Assembly: GCA_002405915.1 (NCBI GenBank)
Contig: DHMS01000017.1
Location: 1-6,360, forward strand
Direction of reading: 5' to 3'
From: Christensenella sp. UBA4636
Lineage (GTDB): Bacteria; Bacillota; Clostridia; Christensenellales; Borkfalkiaceae
Length of the DNA: 6,360 bases
Below are positions 1-6,270 of this stretch, piece by piece. Position 1 is the stretch's first letter. Every line of letters begins with the position of its first letter. Below the pieces are notes generated by a model. That model was not told where the DNA came from and made no database searches. It saw only the letters and a program-made list of their open reading frames with translations. The position numbers were made by a program, and so were the translations under genes.

Positions 1-719
1 TACCACTTGTTAAAATATGCGGTTTCGTCCGACGTCTCAAACGAAAATATAACACCGCTTTTATTTATTATAACTTGCGTTCCGTCCTCTTTTCTGACTT
101 GTTTTTCTTCTCCGACCTCGGGTATTTCAACTTCGACAACGCGTTCTTCGGCTTTCAGTCCTACCTTTGTCGGATTTGCTTCAATATAATCTTTAAGTCC
201 GCTTATGTCTATCGTTTTTCCTAAAAAACCCTCAATATCTTCGTAAAGAACGGACGAATCGAGAGAGGTATACGGAAGCGAAAAACTCACGTCGAATTTT
301 CGCGTTACGGGACTATAAAAAATATCTTTCGTCTTTACTTTTTCTTCGCCTGTCGGAATCGCGCCTTCACGGAACATTTTTTTGCCTTTTGCGGTAAGAG
401 AAACATCTTTAATTCTGATTTCCGAGAAATATTTCGGATTCATAAAATGCGACGGATCGTAGTCGTAAGAGAGTATTTCCGTACCGATAAGGTTTGTGAT
501 TTCTTTTCCGAAAATATAGTGCAAATCTTTCGGAATCCCGAATTTAAGCAATACGTCACATATTTTGTCTTCCGAACCAGCAGTCTTTTCGATTACGTCG
601 AGCAGAATATATGCAACGCCCGACGCCTTTCTAACCTCGTTATATCGCACGTTTACTTTATAGACGAGTAGCGGAAACGGAATTGCCGTAGTAAATTTTA
701 ACAAACTTTTATCTTCCAT
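1..719 (-). CDS. Unidentified helicase-partner protein, N-terminal 239 residues (C-terminus outside window)
   Basis: The frame is open from an ATG at 719 to the window edge, giving 239 complete codons with no stop. The start is supported by AGGAG at 730-726, six bases upstream, and by its position one base after the helicase stop (TAA 723-721), which suggests translational coupling. I do not recognise the family. Residues about 33-116 look like a winged helix: alternating helices (GVAYILLDVIEKT, ICDVLLKFGI, DLHYIFGKEITNLIG), then a beta-type stretch (YFSEIRIKDVSLT) and the turn LTAKGKKMFREG. A motif GAIPTGEEK follows at 119-127, then a beta-rich segment DIFYSPVTRKFDVSF at 132-146. Residues 190-215 are highly charged. 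No signal peptide, membrane segment or nuclease motif is visible in this part. The likely role is a partner, adaptor or effector of the helicase, since the two genes are nearly fused; this is inferred from context only. An effector domain could lie in the missing C-terminus. Confidence 0.88.
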   Translation of the reverse strand, partial: MEDKSLLKFTTAIPFPLLVYKVNVRYNEVRKASGVAYILLDVIEKTAGSEDKICDVLLKFGIPKDLHYIFGKEITNLIGTEILSYDYDPSHFMNPKYFSEIRIKDVSLTAKGKKMFREGAIPTGEEKVKTKDIFYSPVTRKFDVSFSLPYTSLDSSVLYEDIEGFLGKTIDISGLKDYIEANPTKVGLKAEERVVEVEIPEVGEEKQVRKEDGTQVIINKSGVIFSFETSDETAYFNKW

Positions 720-720
720 A

Positions 721-3700
721 TTACTCTCCTAAAATATCTTTTGCCGTAAGTATTCTTCCGCGGAAATTTATCGTGTCGATAATTTCTCTGTACACGGGGA
801 AGTTAATTTTATCGCGACTGTGGTCGCCTTCAAGATCGGGAAGGTCGATGATGCCCGCTTCCGACAAAAACTTTTTCGAGCCAACGATAATCAGAAGTTT
901 TCTCGCTCTTGACAACGCCACGTTGATACGCTCGAATTTTTTAATAAATTCCGCGTCATACCTCGTGCCGCTCGGATTTCTTACCATCGAAACGATAATG
1001 ATATCCCTTTCATCGCCTTGGAAGTCGTCAACGGTGCTGATAACGAGTTTTTCGTCCGGTTTACCCGAAAAGCCCGTAAATTGATAACTTTTACGTTTCT
1101 TTTTTATTAGTCCCGCCTGATCGCCGTATGTACAAATGATACCCGCGCTCGGTCTTTCGTCGATTTTCCTTGACGGATCAACGATGATCTTACGCTCGGA
1201 AACAAGTCCTTTCGCCGCTTTATCGAGTTCCTTTAATAGCGTTATCGCAACCTGCGCTTCCTGCTCGTTGATTTTAGACGTGCTACCTTCAAATGCGCTC
1301 GATTCTTTTTGGTCGCAATCTACAAAATATACGTGCCGTTTCGGATCGATAACGGTATTTCCGTTGATTTTTACGGTAAGATTATGCTCTTTTTCGTCAT
1401 CCTGTTGCTTTTTGCCTACGATAAGCCCTTTGCCGTTACCGCCATAAAAATGATTGAACACTTCCATAATGTGGCTGTGGCAACGATATTGCTTGTTCAG
1501 CATTACCCTGAAATCATCGGGAACTTTTTCATACAGAGTTTTGAAGAAACATTCTTCATATAACTTTGTATACCCGTCGTTGATTTCCTTTGTGATTTTC
1601 TCTTCGTCAAGCCCGTCGAAATCGTCGCCACGCATATGCCGCAAATCGTACATAGGCGGAAGTTGACGATGATCGCCGACGAGAATAACCGTCTTGCCGT
1701 ATAAAATAGGTATCAGCAAATCGAGAAAGGACGATTTCGACACTTCGTCTACGATTACAACGTCTATGCCTTGCGTTCTGATGTCTACCGATTTGATTCC
1801 GTATTTACCGAGTTCGGCAAGTTGCGACGACGTGAATCTGTCGCGACTTGTGCAGGTAATACCGAATACGTTTGCCGAATTGTATAATTCCCTTGTATAT
1901 GCGGCTCTGTCTTCCTCTAAAATATCTTCCTGCGACAGATATTTTACGATATCCTTATACATCGGAATTTTTATCTTGTTTTCGGCAGACGAAGAATTAT
2001 ACTCGGTTTCAAGCCTGTTCCACTCTTCATTGATTATATCGAAAGCCGTTTCAAGATTGTCCGAATCGTATTCCCTGACAATTCCGAAATCACGGAAAAA
2101 TCTCGTTATCTTTTGTTTTAGCGCAGAATTTAATTCGCCGTATTCCTCAATTCCGGGATTTTCTCCGAGATCTTCATATAAACGTTTTTTCTCGCTTATT
2201 TGAATTTTTAGTTCGTTTATTTCATCGGATATAGCGTTTTCGTTGTTATCGCTTATACCTATCGATACTTCAATTAAATTCCGTTGCGAGTTTACAATAT
2301 CGGCGAGTTTTGCTTTGAATCGTGCAAGTTCGGACGGTAATTGCTTCAATATTTCTTTTGCACCCGTAATACCGGGAACGAGAGAGTAAATCACACTTTC
2401 GGCAATATCGAACTCCGAGTTGTTTTCGTATTCCTTGATCTTTTTGCCGACGGCAATCAACTCGCTCTGATTCTTTTTATACTCTTCGTAATTAGAATCT
2501 CCTTCATTCGGTGCTTCGTCCGTATCGGGATCTCGCAAACTGCTCAAAACGTTTCGCAAAGCACGCTGACGATTTTTTAATTCCACAATCGTGTCTTCAC
2601 TCAAAAAACGCTCTAATTCTACGTTAATTGTTTGAATATCCGCATTGGCGAGCTCGGCAACCTTGTCGAGCGTTACCTCTTCAAAACAAGCAAAGCACTT
2701 TAACAGGTTTTCTACTTGTTCTGCATATTTATTTAAAATATCACCATCGACGCCTTCGCCCGAAAAGCGATACGATTCGACGTATTTAAGCGTTCTCGTA
2801 TATTTCTCGGTATCTTCTTTTGCGGCAAGAAGTTTTTCTCTTAAAACTTCGTTTTCTCCGGTTAAACGGTTTATTTCTGAAAGCAGTTCATTCCGTTTCC
2901 TTTCCGTATCTGCATTCTCCCGTTGCAATTTCAAAAGGCGATCGTAATCGAGTCGAATAGATTTCATCGTCGAATCGAATTCTTCTCTCGTTTCTTTGTA
3001 ATTGTCGTACCTTGCTATCTGTTTTTCGAGATTTCCGCAAATATTAAGATAGAAATTATCTACAAGCCTTTCGGGACTGTAATTTGTTTCTTTACCGTTT
3101 TGCGACGGAATAAGACGAAGCGGACGTATTTCGGGTATTTTAGGTAATCTGTCAAATACGTTATCGATTGCTTTGTGCGTTTCGGAAGATATTAAAACTT
3201 TTTTACCCCGTTTCGTCAGTTGCGCAGTAATCTCGGCTATAACCTGTGTTTTCCCCGTTCCCGGAGGACCTTGCAACAAGAATATACTTTCGCTTTGGAG
3301 CGCGCGTTTTACAGCAAGTTTTTGTCTGTCGTTCAAACTTTCAAGACACCACTCGGGATCTTTTATCTCTTCTACGGAAGATTGCGCAAGCGTTTCGGGC
3401 GAAAATAGATACGTCGGCAAGAAGGGATTTTTAACGTATCCGCCTAAAATCGAAGTCAATGCCTTTTCTTGTCTGTCTATTTTTGCTTTTTCCGCACGAT
3501 TATCGTAAGTAAGATACTTTGGCGCAATCTCTTCGATTTGCTTTTCGATTTCTTTTACTTTATCCGTTATATCTTGTGGGCGGAAGTAAATCTGATAACG
3601 GCGTATCGTTTCATTATCGATTTTATCTGCCTTATCTTCGTTTAATTTTTGAAGTAAAACATTTTTTATTTCGGCTTTCTCAGAATCAATACTCTCCGCA

Positions 3701-5346
3701 TATTGAAATTCTAATTGACTCTTCTTTTCCCTTTTAAGTTTATCAAGTTCTTCCTGACAGCGTATTGCCAAACTTTTTTGTTTTTTCTCGACAAGTACCA
3801 TATTGCGGCGAATATAAAAGTCACGCAAAGATACCTGCGCTTTCGCTGATTCTATACGCTTATCATATTCGGCGTTTAATGCCTCTTCTTTACTGATCAA
3901 AGCATTGATTTGTTCGTCTTTTTCAACAATAGGCAATTTTGAACGTCTGATTTTGTCTATTTCGGCACGAATTGAGCCAAGTCGTTTCTTCCTTTCGGTT
4001 TCAATCGGTAAGATAAGGCGAGCAATCTCGCTCTGGTATGCTTTGTATACATCCTTATCTGAATTGCTTATAATATCGGAATCAAGTCTATCGTCAAGTT
4101 CTGTTTTGTATTCAATAAGTTGTAAGTCGTATTTTTCTTGCGTTTTAGCAGAAATGCCTGCCATATAACGATTTACCTCGGCAATAATTATACCGTTATA
4201 CTTACTGTCTATTTCTCCATATTTGGCAGTCAATTCTTTCTCGTAGTTTTTATCAAGCGAAGATAAATCGGGCTCAATATCTACATAAGTAAATAAATAA
4301 CGCTCACCGAGAAGATACGATTTGATACTTCTGATATTACCTTTATCGTCCGATTTCGGCGGATACGGCGACAGCCCCATTGCGTCGCGAGTATATCTGT
4401 TCAAATTAACCTCGAACTTCGGTTTGCCCTTTCCGTTTCTGCCGACCGTTTCAGATAATATTTCTTTTCTGTTCTTTTCTATCGCAACGCAAACCAGCGG
4501 AAAACCGTCGGCTCCAGCCACTTCTCTTGATAATATTATTTGCTCACTTTTTCCAAAATCCTTTATTCCATCTAATAGCAATCCCGAGAAAGCCTCTTCG
4601 TTTCTGCGATATGATTCTTTCGTTACCATATATGCGTCGCATACGTAAACGTCCGTAATTTCTTCGCATCGCTCGGATTGTTTTCCTAAATAATATCTGC
4701 GAAAATCAATATAGCGCAACCATTGATTAAAAATACCAATCACTTCATCGGGGTTCGGAACGGGAAATAGTTTAGTAGCTATTTCGTTTACAAAATCGTT
4801 TGTAAGAACGGAATCATGCAATTCGCCGTTACCGTAATCGGGGACTGAAAACGTATTTCCGGTATTTCTGCTGTATATTTCCTTTTTTGCAAACGCACAA
4901 AGTGAATAACAAAAAACTCGCTTTTCACCGTATTTTACAGTCCGCCTGTCTATCAAATCTATCCCTTTGACGGATATTTCCGTAATGTTCCCAAATGTAA
5001 CGTCGCCGATTACCATAAAATCGTATGTTTCAGGAAGAACGCAACGAGAGTATCCGTCCACTTCGGGACGAATTACGATATTGCGTAAAATCTTGTTTCC
5101 GCGCTTATTTTCATCCATCGTCCTGTCAAACGAAGGTAAGGATACGTTGTAGTAATATTTAGGCGTAGATGGGAACATATATCCGATAAATTCTTGAAGA
5201 GTATCGGGCGCATAACCGCCGAGTTTCCTTTTCAGCGTTTCATATTGCTCGTTTAACGATTGCGTGAAAAAATCGTTTCTCCCCCAAGTTTTATCCCCTA
5301 AACCTTTATCCAAATTGTCCAAGAAATTCAGATATAAGTAAGCCAT
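721..5346 (-). CDS. Giant superfamily 1 (UPF1/DNA2-like, COG1112-type) helicase, 1541 residues
   Basis: An ATP-dependent nucleic-acid helicase or translocase, expected in the cytoplasm. The ordered motifs are all visible: Q-motif LNDRQKLAV with Q675; Walker A GPPGTGKT 693-700; motif Ia ISSETHKAIDNV 719-730; motif Ic-like NVFGITCTSRDRF near 1159; Walker B IVDEVS with D1200 and E1201; motif III GDHRQLPP 1224-1231; motif IV QYRCH with Q1286 and R1288; motif V TVDDFQGDERD with D1440, Q1443 and E1446; motif VI NVALSRAR 1475-1482. All catalytic residues are present, so the enzyme should be active. Residues 1-360 are a mixed alpha/beta region of no family I recognise. Residues about 363-640 are highly charged and predicted coiled coil. 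A second coiled coil of roughly 350 residues (about 770-1120) is inserted between motifs Ia and Ic, far longer than the 1B insertion of ordinary UPF1-like proteins. Only about 60 residues follow motif VI, with no PLD or restriction-type nuclease domain, so any nuclease would come from a partner. The start is fixed by AAGGGGGGAG just upstream. It overlaps gene 1 by 19 bases. Polarity and RNA versus DNA preference cannot be told from sequence. The helicase call is very secure; the defence role is inferred. Confidence 0.97.
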   Translation of the reverse strand: MAYLYLNFLDNLDKGLGDKTWGRNDFFTQSLNEQYETLKRKLGGYAPDTLQEFIGYMFPSTPKYYYNVSLPSFDRTMDENKRGNKILRNIVIRPEVDGYSRCVLPETYDFMVIGDVTFGNITEISVKGIDLIDRRTVKYGEKRVFCYSLCAFAKKEIYSRNTGNTFSVPDYGNGELHDSVLTNDFVNEIATKLFPVPNPDEVIGIFNQWLRYIDFRRYYLGKQSERCEEITDVYVCDAYMVTKESYRRNEEAFSGLLLDGIKDFGKSEQIILSREVAGADGFPLVCVAIEKNRKEILSETVGRNGKGKPKFEVNLNRYTRDAMGLSPYPPKSDDKGNIRSIKSYLLGERYLFTYVDIEPDLSSLDKNYEKELTAKYGEIDSKYNGIIIAEVNRYMAGISAKTQEKYDLQLIEYKTELDDRLDSDIISNSDKDVYKAYQSEIARLILPIETERKKRLGSIRAEIDKIRRSKLPIVEKDEQINALISKEEALNAEYDKRIESAKAQVSLRDFYIRRNMVLVEKKQKSLAIRCQEELDKLKREKKSQLEFQYAESIDSEKAEIKNVLLQKLNEDKADKIDNETIRRYQIYFRPQDITDKVKEIEKQIEEIAPKYLTYDNRAEKAKIDRQEKALTSILGGYVKNPFLPTYLFSPETLAQSSVEEIKDPEWCLESLNDRQKLAVKRALQSESIFLLQGPPGTGKTQVIAEITAQLTKRGKKVLISSETHKAIDNVFDRLPKIPEIRPLRLIPSQNGKETNYSPERLVDNFYLNICGNLEKQIARYDNYKETREEFDSTMKSIRLDYDRLLKLQRENADTERKRNELLSEINRLTGENEVLREKLLAAKEDTEKYTRTLKYVESYRFSGEGVDGDILNKYAEQVENLLKCFACFEEVTLDKVAELANADIQTINVELERFLSEDTIVELKNRQRALRNVLSSLRDPDTDEAPNEGDSNYEEYKKNQSELIAVGKKIKEYENNSEFDIAESVIYSLVPGITGAKEILKQLPSELARFKAKLADIVNSQRNLIEVSIGISDNNENAISDEINELKIQISEKKRLYEDLGENPGIEEYGELNSALKQKITRFFRDFGIVREYDSDNLETAFDIINEEWNRLETEYNSSSAENKIKIPMYKDIVKYLSQEDILEEDRAAYTRELYNSANVFGITCTSRDRFTSSQLAELGKYGIKSVDIRTQGIDVVIVDEVSKSSFLDLLIPILYGKTVILVGDHRQLPPMYDLRHMRGDDFDGLDEEKITKEINDGYTKLYEECFFKTLYEKVPDDFRVMLNKQYRCHSHIMEVFNHFYGGNGKGLIVGKKQQDDEKEHNLTVKINGNTVIDPKRHVYFVDCDQKESSAFEGSTSKINEQEAQVAITLLKELDKAAKGLVSERKIIVDPSRKIDERPSAGIICTYGDQAGLIKKKRKSYQFTGFSGKPDEKLVISTVDDFQGDERDIIIVSMVRNPSGTRYDAEFIKKFERINVALSRARKLLIIVGSKKFLSEAGIIDLPDLEGDHSRDKINFPVYREIIDTINFRGRILTAKDILGE
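724..730 (-). promoter_or_regulatory. Ribosome binding site of the third gene, inside the helicase 3' end
   Basis: The minus strand reads AGGAGAG directly before the helicase TAA stop, with the next ATG at 719. The binding site therefore lies within the last helicase codons. A ribosome ending the helicase would be placed over the next start, which favours coupled, stoichiometric synthesis. Confidence 0.8.
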
Positions 5347-5873
5347 TTTACTCCCCCCTTCGTAAATTTACGATACTTATCGAATATATCTATATAATCC
5401 AAAAATTCTTTTATTTCCGCAGGCGACATACCCGTTACTATACCACCGACTTTATCGAGTATAACACTCTTCGTAAACGGATCGAGTCCGTTTAATGCTT
5501 GTCCCGCAGTCAATTGCTGTTTTAACGCATCGTTTTCGCTTTGTAATCTTTCAAGTTCGTTTGTCAGATTTTCCACCGAAGAAAGCGACTGTTTTTTGTC
5601 CTGAATACTGTCTTTAAGAATACTCGAAATTCTGTTAACATATTGAGCGAGAATATCGGGATCGGATTCATCGAGAACAAGTTCCAATTCATCTTCACTT
5701 TCTTTCCCGAAAAGATAGAAGATTTTATATTGCTTATCTTTTGGTATATCCGAAAAATTTTCAAGATTCCGATAATTGTAAATTGTGGCTTTCGATATTT
5801 CGAGATATTTTATTAAATCCGTAACTTTAATAGAAAATTTTGTAACGAGTCTTTCAAATAATTTCGTTGTCAT
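5328..5873 (-). CDS. HTH-like, coiled-coil protein, first gene of the helicase operon (probable DNA-binding autoregulator)
   Basis: The product is 181 residues from the ATG at 5873. That start is chosen over the in-frame ATG at 5894 (188 residues) because AAGAAGG lies at a good distance before it, and because the promoter's predicted transcription start is only about two bases before 5894. The N-terminus resembles a small helix-turn-helix: TKLFERLVTKFSIKVTDLIK, then LEISKATIYNYRNL, where KATIYNYR looks like a recognition helix as in XRE/phage-repressor folds. An acidic middle part (ESEDELELVLDESDPD) is followed by a heptad coiled coil (ENLTNELERLQSENDALKQQL), suggesting dimerisation. The C-terminal part (NGLDPFTKSVILDKVGGIVTGMSPAEIKEFLDYIDIF) looks like a compact helical domain that I cannot name. 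No membrane segment is seen. Its 3' end overlaps the helicase start by 19 bases. Its position directly behind the promoter fits an autorepressor, but it could equally be a structural subunit that binds the helicase coiled coils. Coding status is firm; function is moderate. Confidence 0.9.
   Translation of the reverse strand: MTTKLFERLVTKFSIKVTDLIKYLEISKATIYNYRNLENFSDIPKDKQYKIFYLFGKESEDELELVLDESDPDILAQYVNRISSILKDSIQDKKQSLSSVENLTNELERLQSENDALKQQLTAGQALNGLDPFTKSVILDKVGGIVTGMSPAEIKEFLDYIDIFDKYRKFTKGGVKWLTYI
5351..5360 (-). promoter_or_regulatory. Strong ribosome binding site of the helicase, inside the 3' end of gene 1
   Basis: The minus strand reads AAGGGGGGAG, four bases before the helicase ATG (5346). 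It lies in the last codons of the upstream gene (Lys-Gly-Gly-Val). This selects the helicase start; in that frame the nearest upstream stop is TAA at 5370-5368, with no other ATG in between. The six-G run also forms the heptamer GGGGGGA in the gene 1 frame, discussed in the findings. Confidence 0.82.
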
Positions 5874-5879
5874 TTTTAG

Positions 5880-5888
5880 CACCTTCTT
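5880..5888 (-). promoter_or_regulatory. Ribosome binding site that decides the gene 1 start
   Basis: The minus strand reads AAGAAGGTG. The AGAAGG core is eight bases before the ATG at 5873. The alternative ATG at 5894 has only promoter DNA upstream and no Shine-Dalgarno match, so this site argues for the shorter product. Confidence 0.7.
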
Positions 5889-5902
5889 ATCCATTTGACA
5901 TT

Positions 5903-5931
5903 ATTATACCATATTAAAAACAATCCGTCAA
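5903..5931 (-). promoter_or_regulatory. Sigma-A-type promoter of the operon (TTGACG, 17 bp, TGGTATAAT)
   Basis: On the minus strand the -35 box TTGACG (5931-5926, five of six consensus bases) is separated by exactly 17 bp from a perfect -10 box TATAAT (5908-5903). TG one base upstream of the -10 (5911-5910) makes it an extended -10. The predicted transcription start is near 5896, leaving a leader of about 23 bases to the ATG at 5873. It is the best promoter in the intergenic region and would drive all three genes. TTGAC at the -35 and GTCAA at 5899-5895 form an inverted pair flanking the -10. Confidence 0.82.
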
Positions 5932-5939
5932 TACATTTT

Positions 5940-5955
5940 GTCTAAAATAGTCTAA
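5940..5955 (-). repeat. Direct repeat TTAGAC x2 just upstream of the -35 box
   Basis: TTAGAC occurs on the minus strand at 5955-5950 and 5945-5940. The copies are 10 bp apart, about one helical turn, and end 9 bp before the -35 hexamer. An inverted copy, TTTTAGAC on the plus strand, lies at 6006-6013. The spacing fits a protein binding on one DNA face, possibly the product of gene 1. The repeat is short and the region A/T-rich, so chance is possible. Confidence 0.35.
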
Positions 5956-5963
5956 TTTATATC

Positions 5964-5992
5964 TTGTAAAACAAACAAATTTTTGTAAACAA
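5964..5992. repeat. Cluster of small TTGT/ACAA inverted repeats
   Basis: TTGT-AAA-ACAA (5964-5974), ACAAA-TT-TTTGT (5975-5986) and TTGT-AA-ACAA (5983-5992) lie head to tail in 29 A/T-rich bases, 68-96 bp upstream of the predicted transcription start. They may be operator half-sites or curved A-tract DNA acting as an upstream element. The evidence is pattern only. Confidence 0.3.
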
Positions 5993-6069
5993 CTAAAAAG
6001 CAATGTTTTAGACCAATTCAACCGTTTCATTTCGCCTTTTCTATGCTTAAACCGCAATATACGGAAAGC

Positions 6070-6083
6070 CGTAAACGTTTACG
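6070..6083. promoter_or_regulatory. Perfect 14-bp palindrome CGTAAACGTTTACG, LacI/CcpA-operator-like
   Basis: The 14 bases equal their own reverse complement. The core GTAAACGTTTAC, with a central CG, resembles LacI/GalR-family operators and the catabolite-responsive element bound by CcpA (TGTAAACGTTTACA differs only at the outer base on each side). It lies about 175-187 bp upstream of the predicted operon start and just downstream of the terminator ending the neighbouring unit. That is far for simple repression, so it may be a distant or leftover site. A small hairpin ACGG-AAAG-CCGT (6061-6072) overlaps its edge. Confidence 0.45.
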
Positions 6084-6090
6084 ATTTGCT

Positions 6091-6131
6091 CAAAACAAAA
6101 AGAGACTGTCTTTTTAATTACAATCTCTTTT
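6091..6131 (-). terminator. Rho-independent terminator separating the recombinase remnant from the operon
   Basis: Read on the minus strand, AAAAGAGATTGT (6131-6120) pairs with ACAGTCTCTTTT (6109-6098) in a 12-bp stem with one G-U pair and a 10-base loop. It is followed by T, G, TTTT. The stem is A/T-rich, but length and tail are good for minus-strand termination. It should stop transcripts from the units at the right edge, so the operon depends on its own promoter. The plus-strand reading has a C-A mismatch and a poorer tail. Confidence 0.7.
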
Positions 6132-6158
6132 ACTTAAAGCATTATGTTTCGATGTTTT

Positions 6159-6265
6159 TATAGCAATATATTTACGAACTTGCTGTTTGATTGTTTCCCC
6201 TATGTTTACTCGTCATCTTGGGACAGTCTGAAATAAAGTCCTGCGATATACTTTTTCTGTTTCAT
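6159..6265 (-). pseudogene. Broken serine site-specific recombinase, N-terminal remnant
   Basis: A good start is present: GGGAGA at 6279-6274, then ATG at 6265. It encodes MKQKKYIAGLYFRLSQDDE and then TAA (6208-6206). This matches the N-terminus of clostridial large serine recombinases (TndX/TnpX type), which typically begin with a basic stretch, then ALYCRLSxDD; the Arg before Leu-Ser and the Ser are the conserved catalytic-domain residues. Intact proteins are usually around 500-560 residues, so over 95% is missing. After the stop, another frame reads NIGETIKQQVRKYIA (6206-6162), which may be the decayed continuation of the family's GES-SI-NQ-L-KYA stretch; that part is tentative. Nothing resembling the rest of the recombinase is found before the terminator. 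No function is expected; it marks an old integrative element edge. Confidence 0.7.
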
Positions 6266-6270
6266 AGTGG

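Noticed and set aside
1..719. Treating the left 720 bases as intergenic, or as a plus-strand gene at 447-671.
   Set aside because: The minus strand is open for 239 codons from a well-placed ATG with a ribosome binding site, and the plus-strand frames lie in its shadow.
1694..2203. Long plus-strand frames opposite the helicase, the longest 169 codons.
   Set aside because: They are exactly antisense to a gene with all helicase motifs, are rich in Ser, Leu and Phe as expected for antisense frames, and lack ribosome binding sites. The same holds for the other plus-strand frames.
721..5346. Possible inactivation of the helicase, because motif II reads DEVS rather than the common DEAS/DEAG.
   Set aside because: The catalytic Asp and Glu are present and all other motifs are intact; the third position is variable in this superfamily.
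5564..5764. A 66-codon minus-strand frame overlapping gene 1 in another frame.
   Set aside because: It lies wholly within the better supported HTH-like gene and has basic, low-complexity composition.
5914..6030. A 38-codon minus-strand frame starting MKRLNWSKTLLFSCLQKF with an AAGG-like site upstream.
   Set aside because: It runs through the operon promoter, has biased A/T-rich composition, no convincing promoter of its own downstream of the terminator, and only a weak ribosome binding site. More likely chance than a leader peptide.
6043..6117. A 24-codon plus-strand frame starting MLKPQYTESRKRL.
   Set aside because: There is no Shine-Dalgarno sequence, it is very short, and it ends inside the terminator stem.
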